Shown here piece by piece: positions 1 to 6,191 of a stretch of 17,011 nucleotides of DNA. The position numbers were made by a program, and so were the translations under genes. The notes below the pieces were generated by a model. That model was not told the DNA's origin and searched no databases. It saw only the letters and a list, made by a program, of their open reading frames with translations. Source of the DNA: Acidobacteriaceae bacterium (GTDB lineage: Bacteria; Acidobacteriota; Terriglobia; Terriglobales; Acidobacteriaceae); NCBI GenBank assembly GCA_025462785.1, contig JAOAPG010000259.1, positions 1 through 17,011 of the forward strand, in the 5' to 3' direction. Numbering within the stretch: the first letter of the stretch is position 1; each line of letters starts with the position of its first letter.

Positions 1-72
1 TTCCACAGCGACACTCAGGGCTAAAGCTAAGGCTACGACGGAAGCAATTTGTGTAACGGGTAGTGGGTTCAT
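1..72 (-). CDS. N-terminus of an exported or membrane protein, cut by the left edge
   Basis: Only the first 24 codons are visible. They begin with ATG at 72-70 behind a perfect AGGAGG (complement of 77-82). The peptide starts MNPLPVTQ and continues as a run of small hydrophobic residues (I-A-S-V-V-A-L-A-L-A-L-S-V-A-V). This fits a signal peptide or first transmembrane helix, although no Lys or Arg precedes the hydrophobic run. A near-consensus sigma-70 promoter lies upstream at 173-201. The family cannot be told from this fragment. The strong ribosome site plus strong promoter make a real, well expressed gene likely. Confidence 0.6.
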   Translation of the reverse strand, partial: MNPLPVTQIASVVALALALSVAVE

Positions 73-172
73 GGGTCCTCCTTTGAGTTCATATGTAAAA
101 AGCCAGGGAAGCGGGACCGAACAAGACCTTTAAAAGCCAGGGGCACGAAATGCCCAGGGAGGAGTGGCGCAA

Positions 173-201
173 TATATACTGCTCGAACTCGCCCCTGTCA
201 A
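173..201 (-). promoter_or_regulatory. Near-consensus sigma-70 promoter for the left-edge gene
   Basis: On the minus strand a perfect -35 TTGACA (complement of 196-201) is followed after exactly 17 bases by TATATA (complement of 173-178), a five-of-six -10. Transcription would start near 166 and give a leader of about 95 bases before the ATG at 72. Confidence 0.6.
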
Positions 202-312
202 TGGATTTCTCAGGCCAATCCGAGATTTTTGGTGGACCCTTTCCCAGAACAACGGGTGGATTTCTGGTTAGGAAAGCTGCGCGTGCCATTGACTTAGCAG
301 TCACCCCGGCTT

Positions 313-340
313 TTGTAACAGGTACAATCCGTGATATAAC
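313..340 (+). promoter_or_regulatory. Candidate promoter for the PilZ/LuxR-type pair
   Basis: TTGTAA (313-318) and TATAAC (335-340, five of six) are separated by 16 bases. Transcription would start near 347, about 75 bases before the PilZ start codon. The -35 is only four of six, so this is a moderate prediction. Confidence 0.4.
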
Positions 341-420
341 CGCCCCTGTAGTAAAACGCTTAGCGCACGGGTTAAAGTAGTTCAGTTTACGAAAATCGTA
401 CCTCCATCAGGAGATCCCAT

Positions 421-795
421 ATGGAGCTGGCTTTAAGGACTAACGGAGGCCAGGAACGAGGAGGACTTGTGTCCGACGCACGGACGGGAAAACGGTTCCC
501 ATTAGAACTTCCCATCAAGATTCATGGAGCAGAAGAGAGCGGAGAGCATAGTGGGGTTACGGGAGACCTTAGCGCCGCTGGCGTATATATCCGTTCCGAT
601 GCCTCCTTGGAAATAGGAACAAATGTAGAGTTTGAAATTGCTTTGCCGCCCGAGGTAACGGGAGCTAAAGAAAGCGTAATCGTGCAATGCAAGGGTCGCG
701 TGGTCAGGACCGATGAGCCTGCCGGCGGTGACCCGAAAGATCAACGCGGCGTGGCGTGTGTGATTGACTCTTACGATTTTGTTCGCCGCTCGTAA
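421..795 (+). CDS. PilZ-domain protein, probable c-di-GMP receptor
   Basis: This 124-residue single-domain protein carries both halves of the PilZ c-di-GMP signature: R21-x3-R25 (RTGKR) followed by D49-L-S51-A-A-G54. The rest, to about residue 120, fits the PilZ beta-barrel. Such proteins bind cyclic di-GMP in the cytoplasm and relay it to motility, polysaccharide or regulatory partners. The start is fixed by AGGAG at 409-413, seven bases before the ATG. The next gene begins 27 bases downstream with its own GAGGAG, so the two are probably co-transcribed and the PilZ protein may work with that regulator. No output domain is attached, so the partner is unknown. The assignment is firm; the pathway is not. 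Confidence 0.9.
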   Translation: MELALRTNGGQERGGLVSDARTGKRFPLELPIKIHGAEESGEHSGVTGDLSAAGVYIRSDASLEIGTNVEFEIALPPEVTGAKESVIVQCKGRVVRTDEPAGGDPKDQRGVACVIDSYDFVRRS

Positions 796-822
796 GCTCG
801 TCCCCTATGAGGAGCAGACGCA

Positions 823-1500
823 ATGCTTAAATTAATTCTGGCCGATAACCAAGCCATTTTTCGCGCAGGCATCGCCAAGGTTCTGGCGGTGGAAGACGAA
901 ATGCGTATCGTGGCGCAAGCCCAAACGCCGGAACAAATGTATATGGCGCTGGATAAGTTCCGCGCCGCGGTGTTGGTGGTCGCGGGAGGATTTCACTCGG
1001 ATTTTCCGGGCATCCTTGCGGCGGCGAATAAAGCCAAGACCCGCGTAGTGGTGCTCGCGGACACAGGCGAGAGCGCGCAGAAATATATGGGCGCCGGAGC
1101 TCAGGGTGTGGTGTACCGCAATGTGACCAGCGCGGCGTTGGTGGATTGCGTGCGTAAAGTTTCCCGTGGAGAAAATTGGGTACAGGACATCGCTGTTCCC
1201 AGCGAACTTACCGAAAACGATATGGTCGGATTGCGAGTGCGCGACCGGCTCACTGCCAAAGAGCTGCGGATCGTGGCGTTAATAGTCCAGGGATATAAGA
1301 ATAAGGAGATTGCGACCCAGCTCGGAACTACTGAACAGGTCATCAAGAACTATCTGCGAAACGTGTATGACAAGATCGGTGTTTCGGATCGGCTTGAGCT
1401 CGCGTTATTCACGATCCATCATCGGATCTTGAATGAGGCGGCAGCGGCCACGGCAGCGACGATTCCGCAACAGGGAGCAGGAGCTGCGGTTCCTTCGTAA
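823..1500 (+). CDS. NarL/LuxR-family regulator with a degenerate receiver domain
   Basis: A 225-residue protein with a receiver-like domain (about 1-120) and a LuxR-type helix-turn-helix (about 145-200, LTAKELRIVALIVQGYKNKE onward), followed by an Ala-rich tail. The helix-turn-helix is canonical, so DNA binding is expected. The receiver is not: the acidic pair is D8-N9, the beta-3 phosphoacceptor position reads VLVVAGG with Ala54 where Asp is required, and the conserved Lys near residue 105 is replaced (VVYRN). It should therefore not be switched by ordinary phosphotransfer. Control by ligand, partner protein or abundance is more likely. GAGGAG at 809-814 supports the start. The gene follows the PilZ gene by 27 bases and ends at a strong hairpin. 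Confidence 0.93.
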   Translation: MLKLILADNQAIFRAGIAKVLAVEDEMRIVAQAQTPEQMYMALDKFRAAVLVVAGGFHSDFPGILAAANKAKTRVVVLADTGESAQKYMGAGAQGVVYRNVTSAALVDCVRKVSRGENWVQDIAVPSELTENDMVGLRVRDRLTAKELRIVALIVQGYKNKEIATQLGTTEQVIKNYLRNVYDKIGVSDRLELALFTIHHRILNEAAAATAATIPQQGAGAAVPS

Positions 1501-1524
1501 GCAGATTTGAGAATGAAAAATTGA

Positions 1525-1550
1525 GGCCGCCATGCGGGCGGCCTTTATTC
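1525..1550. terminator. Bidirectional rho-independent terminator
   Basis: GGCCGCC (1525-1531) and GGCGGCC (1537-1543) form a perfect 7-bp GC stem with a 5-base loop. TTTATT follows on plus. On minus the hairpin is followed by CAATTTTTC. It ends both the LuxR-type gene (stop at 1500) and the PIN gene (stop at 1556). Confidence 0.8.
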
Positions 1551-1555
1551 TTGCC

Positions 1556-1990
1556 TTAGAGATTCAATCGAATAACTGCCTCTCTCGCTGAGACGATGGG
1601 AATACCTTCAATGCTCTTCAATGACAGCAAATCAGCTTTATCGCCGGTAATGAGCAGGTCGGCTTTTCCATCCACGGCAGTTTCCAAAAACACATTGTCG
1701 TCCGGATCCGAACTTATGCTGATTTCTGAGACTAGCTCGACGCGCTCGGTTTGATAGATCAGATAGGCGGCGATATCGGCGATAAATTCATCCGTAAGAC
1801 CTTTGAATTTTCTAATTCGTCGATAGTCGAGGACTCGCAAGCACTCGTCGACAATTGGGTCCGATACCAGATGAACTACCTTCCCGCTGCGAATCGCTGC
1901 CAAGATTCGAGCCGGGGAACCTGTCCCTGAAATCAGGGCACTTACGAACACACTTGTATCCAGAACAGCTCGAAGCTGCGGTTCAGTCAC
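1556..1990 (-). CDS. PIN-domain toxin (putative endoribonuclease), COG1569-like
   Basis: A 144-residue single PIN domain, the usual size for this toxin family. Expected metal-binding acidic residues are visible: D11 in VLDTSVFVSAL, E49 in DPIVDEC, the D95-P-D-D-N99 cluster in helix 4, and D117 in LLITGDKADL. PIN toxins cleave RNA in a Mg-dependent way until the antitoxin is degraded. The start is GTG at 1990-1988 inside the end of the upstream antitoxin frame, so the two genes share GTGACTGA, an 8-base overlap typical of translational coupling. No strong ribosome site precedes this GTG, which fits coupling. The natural RNA target cannot be told from sequence. Confidence 0.92.
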   Translation of the reverse strand: MTEPQLRAVLDTSVFVSALISGTGSPARILAAIRSGKVVHLVSDPIVDECLRVLDYRRIRKFKGLTDEFIADIAAYLIYQTERVELVSEISISSDPDDNVFLETAVDGKADLLITGDKADLLSLKSIEGIPIVSAREAVIRLNL

Positions 1991-2246
1991 GACGGCTTCT
2001 TCTTACCGCCTTTACCGATTTCGCAATAACCGACTCGATGTCTGCAGTCTCCAGGCCACGATTGGCGGACTGAACTTCAGCAATCGATTTCCAAGGATCA
2101 ATGCTCTTCAGAGCCCGCCGGGCAATCAAGGCTTGCGCGAGAATTCCGTTAATGGAAGTTCCCTTTTCAAAAGCTTCTTGCGCGATCTCTTTGTGGATGT
2201 CAGAAGGAACTCTTACATGGATTTGACCATTGAATGTTCGTGGCAT
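1983..2246 (-). CDS. Ribbon-helix-helix antitoxin partner of the PIN toxin
   Basis: An 87-residue protein with a ribbon-helix-helix fold near its N-terminus (GQIHVRVPSDIHKEIAQEA then a short helix, KGTSINGILAQAL), as in HicB/Arc-type antitoxins. The C-terminal half is charged and probably wraps the toxin. I chose the ATG at 2246 (MPRTFNG) because AAGGAG (complement of 2251-2256) stands just before it. The in-frame ATG seven codons upstream at 2267 has no ribosome site. Antitoxin first, toxin second with an 8-base overlap is the classic autoregulated module order. The complex probably represses the promoter just upstream, in about 2250-2370, where I see no clear operator. Confidence 0.85.
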   Translation of the reverse strand: MPRTFNGQIHVRVPSDIHKEIAQEAFEKGTSINGILAQALIARRALKSIDPWKSIAEVQSANRGLETADIESVIAKSVKAVRRSRRD

Positions 2247-2367
2247 GGCACTCCTTAGCCTTACCATGCTATATCAATGGCCAAATCCCCCATTTCTCGG
2301 CTTCGCAACAAAGACGAGCGGACACGATACGCAGCCATTTCAGCTGGCACGGCATCCCTGATGCCAG

Positions 2368-2574
2368 TCATTTCAGGGGGTGGCGGATGTAAGTGAATCC
2401 CATGTAAATGCACCAAATACCACCCGCCACCCAGATCAACATGCCAAGCCAGCGCGGAGTGGGCTTCTCCTCTGGTTTCGTGTGGCGCATAAAGGCAGGA
2501 TTGAACTGTTTCGTGGTTATGCCAAGTACGATGACAACAATGCCAAGCAGAATCGTGAATATACCCAGGGTCAT
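2368..2574 (-). CDS. Small two-helix inner-membrane protein of unknown function
   Basis: Starting at the ATG at 2574 gives 68 residues with two hydrophobic segments: about 4-19 (GIFTILLGIVVIVLGI) and about 43-62 (LGMLIWVAGGIWCIYMGFTY). They are joined by a charged Pro/Lys/Glu loop, and the protein ends IRHPLK. This is a plausible small membrane protein. The same frame stays open upstream into the antisense of pruA, but that extension crosses the pruA terminator and has no protein character, so the internal ATG is preferred. The ribosome site is weak (AGCGAGAGCAA before ATG). No family is recognised. It lies between the toxin-antitoxin module and pruA, all on the minus strand. Confidence 0.5.
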   Translation of the reverse strand: MTLGIFTILLGIVVIVLGITTKQFNPAFMRHTKPEEKPTPRWLGMLIWVAGGIWCIYMGFTYIRHPLK

Positions 2575-2683
2575 TTGCTCTCGCTTTGAGGTTATTACAT
2601 CCGGAGTTTCGTGATGTTGAGATACCAATCCGTCGCCGACGCGGCCTTGGATAGAATGACGCTTTGCCGGGCAACACGAAAGC

Positions 2684-2712
2684 AAAAAGGCCGGAGACAT
2701 TTCTCCGGCCTT
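2684..2712 (-). terminator. Rho-independent terminator of pruA
   Basis: An 11-bp perfect stem (2687-2697 with 2702-2712) closes a 4-base loop. Read on minus, it is followed directly by TTTTT (complement of 2684-2688). It lies 17 bases past the pruA stop codon. Confidence 0.85.
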
Positions 2713-2728
2713 CTGATATTTGAGAAAA

Positions 2729-4324
2729 CTACTGGATTTTCTGCGCCACTGATTTTGCCTGTGTGAACAGATACAAGTAATCCGGGCCTCCGGATTTCGA
2801 ATCAGTTCCCGACATATTGAATCCGCCGAAGGGATGCGCTCCCACCATAGCGCCCGTGCATTTGCGATTGATGTACAGATTTCCAACGTGGAATTCGCGA
2901 ATGGCTCGGTCAATCTTATCTTGCGAGTTCGTGTAGACAGCTCCGGTCAGGCCGAACTCCGTGTCATTTGCGATCTCAAGCGCGTGATCGTAATTCCGCG
3001 CCTTAATGACAGCCAACACCGGTCCGAAGATTTCTTCCTGCTCCAGCTTCGACTTCGGCTTGATGTCGGCAATGACCGTGGGCTGCACAAAATATCCTTC
3101 GCCGCCGGTTACGCGTTCGCCGCCGGTGATGAGACGCCCATCTTTCCTGCCATGTTCGATGTATTCCAGGATCGTCTTCATCGAACCTTCATTGATTACG
3201 GCGCCCATGTTGGCGTTCTCCGCCGGATCGCCAACTTTGATCTTTTCGACGCGCGCCTTAAGGCCTTCAATAAATTTGTCATAAATGCGCTCGTCCACGA
3301 TCGCGCGCGAACAAGCCGAACATTTTTGACCTTGAAAACCGAACGCTGCCTGTGCGACACCTTCAATCGCGACGTCGAGATCAGCGTCCACGTCAACGAT
3401 GATGGCGTCCTTGCCACCCATTTCGAGGATGGTCCGCTTGATCCAAATCTGCCCGGGGGCTTGCGTTGCGGCACTCTTGTTAATGTCGAGTCCTACCTCG
3501 CGCGATCCGGTGAATGCGATGTAACGAGTCTTCGGATGCGCCACCACAGCGTTGCCGAAACTCGCGCCCGCTCCGGGACAGAAGTTCACGACTCCTTCCG
3601 GCATTCCCGCTTCTTCGAGCAACTCCACAAACTTCGCAGCGATTGTTGGCGAGTCACTGGACGGCTTGAGAATGACCGTGTTCCCGGAAACGATGGAGGC
3701 CAACGTCATTCCGGCCATAATCGCGCAGGGAAAATTCCACGGTGGAATCACCGCGCCCACGCCAAGAGGAATGTACATAAGAGAATCGCGTTCTCCCGGC
3801 ATTTGAACCGGCGTCTCGGCCTTCGACAACCTCAGCGCTTCCCTGCTGTAGAATTCGCAGAAATCAATCGTCTCGGCAATGTCGGCATCGGCTTCCGCCC
3901 AATTCTTGCTCACTTCGAAAACCAGCCATGCTGCAAATTCGAACTTGCGCTCGCGCAGCAAGTCTGCAACATGAAATAAAAGATTCGCGCGTTGCTCGAC
4001 GGATGTGCGACTCCAGCTCTCAAAAGCAGAAAGAGCAGCTTTCATCACCGGTTCAACGTGTTCCTTACCAGCCTTTTGGTGTACGCCGACAACCTGCGAG
4101 GGCTTTGCCGGATTCAGCGACTTGATCTTTTCCTGCGTCTTTATACGATTGCCGCCAATGATGAGATCGTACTCGCGGCCAAGCTGGCTACGAACTTTTT
4201 CAATCGCAGCACGAATCTTGCGCGCGTTGTCTTCGCGGCTGAAATTGGTCAGCGGCTCGTTTTTGAACGGTCCATCATGGGGACGAATACGATTGCGAGT
4301 GGGGGCTTCCAGAGTTGTTGCCAT
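2729..4324 (-). CDS. pruA: 1-pyrroline-5-carboxylate dehydrogenase (RocA/PruA type)
   Basis: A 531-residue aldehyde dehydrogenase that oxidises glutamate semialdehyde (from P5C) to glutamate with NAD+, the second step of proline catabolism. Family motifs in order: IPPWNFP (193-199, with Asn197), the cofactor Lys220 in ILKPSS, FTGSREVG (271-278), the general base Glu301 in LEMGGKD, the catalytic Cys335 in GQKCSACSR, and EEIFGP (430-435). Length and the GQKCSACSR box match stand-alone P5C dehydrogenases of the Bacillus RocA group rather than bifunctional PutA. No proline dehydrogenase is adjacent. The start has GAGGT (complement of 4330-4334) just upstream. It is transcribed divergently from the Fur/PerR-ahpCD operon and ends at a strong hairpin. 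Confidence 0.97.
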   Translation of the reverse strand: MATTLEAPTRNRIRPHDGPFKNEPLTNFSREDNARKIRAAIEKVRSQLGREYDLIIGGNRIKTQEKIKSLNPAKPSQVVGVHQKAGKEHVEPVMKAALSAFESWSRTSVEQRANLLFHVADLLRERKFEFAAWLVFEVSKNWAEADADIAETIDFCEFYSREALRLSKAETPVQMPGERDSLMYIPLGVGAVIPPWNFPCAIMAGMTLASIVSGNTVILKPSSDSPTIAAKFVELLEEAGMPEGVVNFCPGAGASFGNAVVAHPKTRYIAFTGSREVGLDINKSAATQAPGQIWIKRTILEMGGKDAIIVDVDADLDVAIEGVAQAAFGFQGQKCSACSRAIVDERIYDKFIEGLKARVEKIKVGDPAENANMGAVINEGSMKTILEYIEHGRKDGRLITGGERVTGGEGYFVQPTVIADIKPKSKLEQEEIFGPVLAVIKARNYDHALEIANDTEFGLTGAVYTNSQDKIDRAIREFHVGNLYINRKCTGAMVGAHPFGGFNMSGTDSKSGGPDYLYLFTQAKSVAQKIQ

Positions 4325-4374
4325 GATTTACCTCGATACAGAATAGATGCGTGGAATACCGATTAAGACTGTCC

Positions 4375-4383
4375 ATTGTAGCA
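4375..4383 (-). promoter_or_regulatory. Candidate extended -10 promoter of pruA
   Basis: The minus strand reads TGC-TACAAT, an extended -10 (TGn plus five of six) with no good -35. Transcription from here would give a leader of roughly 45 bases before the pruA ATG. Confidence 0.35.
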
Positions 4384-4442
4384 CTCCAACACACTGCCCC
4401 TGGAGCGACGAACGCCCAATAGAATTGAATCCATAGCGTACA

Positions 4443-4471
4443 TTGCTAAATCAAAGTCTTTGTCGGATAAT
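4443..4471 (+). promoter_or_regulatory. Sigma-70 promoter of the Fur/PerR-ahpCD operon
   Basis: TTGCTA (4443-4448) and GATAAT (4466-4471, five of six) are spaced by exactly 17 bases. The start point would be near 4478, only about 14 bases before the ATG at 4492. No Shine-Dalgarno is visible before that ATG. Confidence 0.55.
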
Positions 4472-4481
4472 AATTCTTATC
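4466..4481. promoter_or_regulatory. Fur/PerR-type operator overlapping the -10
   Basis: This 16-base site reads GATAATAATTCTTATC. It matches its own reverse complement at 14 of 16 positions and resembles the GATAAT/ATTATC arms of Fur and PerR boxes. It covers the -10 and probable start point of the regulator gene, so bound repressor would block RNA polymerase. Autoregulation is inferred. Confidence 0.6.
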
Positions 4482-4491
4482 ATTTAGCCGC

Positions 4492-4980
4492 ATGCAATCC
4501 GAAACTCACTTTCGCGAGCTTTGCCATCAGCATCAGTTGGCCGCCACTCATCAGAGGCAGTTGATCTATGAAACGGTCATGGCAATGCCTGGACATCCCA
4601 GTCCAGAAGCGATTTACGACAAGGTAAGAAAAAGGATCCCGTCTATCTCGCTCGCAACCGTCTACAAAAATATTCACACCTTTCTGGATAGTGGAATGCT
4701 AAGGGAAGTAAGCCTGCACCACGGGTCTTTGCGAGTTGAGGCGAACGAAGAGGCACACCATCACGTTGTGTGCGTCAAATGCAAATCGATCATGGATCTG
4801 GAAGAAAGCAGCATGGAGTCTGTCCTTGTTCGCGACAAGCTTCCCCAGGGGTTTCAAGTGAAACGTATCGCAGTCGATGTTATAGGAGTCTGTTTGGCCT
4901 GCTCTTCATCCGCACGGCAATCAGGAACACACAGTACAAGGATTCGGAAACAACGAGTTCGCAAAACCGTTCATTCGTAA
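4492..4980 (+). CDS. Fur-family regulator, probably PerR-like peroxide sensor
   Basis: A 162-residue Fur-superfamily repressor. The N-terminal winged helix (about 1-80) includes GHPSPEAIYDKV (His35) and the recognition region SLATVYKNIHTFLDSGM. The C-terminal dimerisation domain has the structural zinc site C94-x2-C97 and C134-x2-C137. Regulatory metal ligands line up as His35, Glu83, His89, His91 and a downstream acidic residue. In Bacillus PerR the position of Glu83 is Asp85, and Asp rather than Glu there favours peroxide-driven His oxidation, so Glu leaves PerR versus Fur open. Its position 49 bases before ahpC favours a peroxide role. The last 20 or so residues are an unusual Arg/Lys-rich tail. 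An operator sits on its own promoter. Confidence 0.93.
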   Translation: MQSETHFRELCHQHQLAATHQRQLIYETVMAMPGHPSPEAIYDKVRKRIPSISLATVYKNIHTFLDSGMLREVSLHHGSLRVEANEEAHHHVVCVKCKSIMDLEESSMESVLVRDKLPQGFQVKRIAVDVIGVCLACSSSARQSGTHSTRIRKQRVRKTVHS

Positions 4981-5029
4981 CTTCAACACAAGACGTCTAA
5001 ATTTAAATTCCACCAGGAGAGAACAATAC

Positions 5030-5572
5030 ATGCTCGGTGTAGGAGAAAAATTTCCTTCTTTTTCGCTGAAGGCCGCTGTTGGCATAGACAAAGATCCCGA
5101 GAAGTCTTTCAAGCAGATTACTGACCTTGATTACCCGGGAAAGTGGAAGATTTATTTCTTTTGGCCAGCAGATTTTACCTTCGTTTGCCCGACCGAAATC
5201 GCGGGCTTTGGAAAGCTGAACAAACAGTTTGAAGAGCGCGACGCACAGGTTTTGGGCGGAAGCACTGACTCAGAGTGGGTTCATCGCGCATGGCGCAACG
5301 ATCATGCCGATCTGAAGACTCTGCCCTTTCCCATGCTGGCCGATGTCCGGCACGATCTCTGTGAGCAACTCGGCATCCTGGCTCCAAATGGCATGGCGCA
5401 GCGGGCCGCCTATATTGTCGATCCAGAAGGCATTATTCGTTTTGTGTATGTGACCGATGGCGCTGTGGGACGCAACCCCGAAGAAGTGTTGCGCGTACTC
5501 GATGCCCTGCAAACCGACGAACTCTGCCCATGCAATTGGAAGAAGGGCGAAGCGACTTTGCAGGTTGTGTAA
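5030..5572 (+). CDS. ahpC: Alkyl hydroperoxide reductase AhpC (2-Cys peroxiredoxin)
   Basis: A 180-residue peroxiredoxin that reduces hydrogen peroxide, organic hydroperoxides and peroxynitrite in the cytoplasm. The peroxidatic Cys53 lies in FTFVCPTE. C-terminal resolving cysteines are Cys166 and Cys168 in ELCPCNWKKG, the arrangement of mycobacterial AhpC, which is recycled by AhpD rather than AhpF. A further Cys111 is present. AGGAGA at 5015-5020 fixes the start. It follows the Fur/PerR-type gene by 49 bases and precedes ahpD by 70 bases, so regulator, peroxidase and reductant adaptor form one operon. The gap upstream contains two adjacent palindromes (4991-4998 and 5000-5009) that may add a second control point. 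Confidence 0.97.
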   Translation: MLGVGEKFPSFSLKAAVGIDKDPEKSFKQITDLDYPGKWKIYFFWPADFTFVCPTEIAGFGKLNKQFEERDAQVLGGSTDSEWVHRAWRNDHADLKTLPFPMLADVRHDLCEQLGILAPNGMAQRAAYIVDPEGIIRFVYVTDGAVGRNPEEVLRVLDALQTDELCPCNWKKGEATLQVV

Positions 5573-5642
5573 TCACTCAGTGATGGCCGAACGCGAGGCA
5601 GGGCTTCCGGTAAGTTTCTGCGATTGAATTTAGAGGAATGCA

Positions 5643-6191
5643 ATGAATTTAACTGAATTGATGGAAACAGTTCCGACCTACGCTCGAGATTTGAAGTTGA
5701 ATTTCTCGAACCTGAGCCAGCAAAAGGAATTGACGGAGCAGCAAGTCTGGGGAACCATTGTGGCGAGCGCAGTTGCTTCGCGCAATACTGAATTGACGAC
5801 GGCTGTATTTGCGGAAGCTGCTTCGCATTTGTCTCCACAGGCCCTCGATGCAGCCAAAGCGGCGGCTTCGATTATGGGAATGAACAATGTTTATTACCGG
5901 TTTCTTCATCTGACAAGCAATGAGAACTATCGCACCATGCCTGCGAGATTGCGCATGAACATTCTCCGCTCGCACGGGGTCGAGCACGTTGATTTCGAAC
6001 TTTGGTCTCTCGCAGCTTCTGCCATTAAGGGTTGCGGCGTCTGTGTCGATTCCCACGAGAAGGTCGTACGCGAAAAGGGTCTCGGCGAAGATGCGGTATT
6101 GGCGGCAGTTCGATTGGCATCGGTCGTTCACGGTTTAGCAACGGTATTGGATGCTGAGAAGGTTGCCGTGCACGAGGCGCTAGCAGTTTAA
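5643..6191 (+). CDS. ahpD: Alkyl hydroperoxidase AhpD (carboxymuconolactone-decarboxylase fold)
   Basis: A 182-residue AhpD. The redox CxxC is C131-G-V-C134 with His138 following (CGVCVDSHE), and the relay Glu119 sits in FELW. Known function: AhpD reduces oxidised AhpC using electrons from lipoamide/dihydrolipoamide dehydrogenase, which fits the three-cysteine AhpC next door. In M. tuberculosis AhpD, as I recall it, the residue before the second cysteine is His132; here it is Val133, a notable change next to the active site. AGAGGA at 5632-5637 supports the start. The stop codon overlaps the next gene's start (TAATG). Confidence 0.97.
   Translation: MNLTELMETVPTYARDLKLNFSNLSQQKELTEQQVWGTIVASAVASRNTELTTAVFAEAASHLSPQALDAAKAAASIMGMNNVYYRFLHLTSNENYRTMPARLRMNILRSHGVEHVDFELWSLAASAIKGCGVCVDSHEKVVREKGLGEDAVLAAVRLASVVHGLATVLDAEKVAVHEALAV

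Larger units (their letters stand above)
73..420. other. Intergenic region: leader with direct repeats, two promoters
   Basis: This 348-base stretch separates the left-edge minus gene from the plus-strand PilZ gene. It holds the minus promoter at 173-201 and a weaker plus promoter at 313-340. The transcribed minus leader carries two direct copies of AAAAGCCAGGG (plus-strand 98-108 and 132-142) and a short GGGCA/TGCCC hairpin at 141-155. Open frames here (150-380 plus, 89-304 minus) overlap each other, lack ribosome sites and cross the promoter, so I do not call them genes. Confidence 0.5.

Noticed and set aside
150..380. Plus-strand open frame of 76 codons before the PilZ gene
   Set aside because: It has no ribosome site, crosses the strong minus promoter at 173-201, and overlaps the candidate PilZ promoter. 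Its sequence is not protein-like.
2261..2677. Minus-strand open frame of 138 codons
   Set aside because: It overlaps the small membrane protein in another frame and starts beside the pruA terminator. The sequence is Arg/His/Cys-rich and low in protein character.
2834..3979. A 381-codon open frame on plus, antisense to pruA
   Set aside because: It lies wholly inside a gene with full catalytic motifs, and its translation has no domain character. It is explained by the codon pattern of pruA.
5573..5583. TCACTCAGTGA palindrome right after the ahpC stop as a terminator
   Set aside because: The arms are only five bases with a one-base centre and no T-run. ahpD follows 60 bases later in the same operon.
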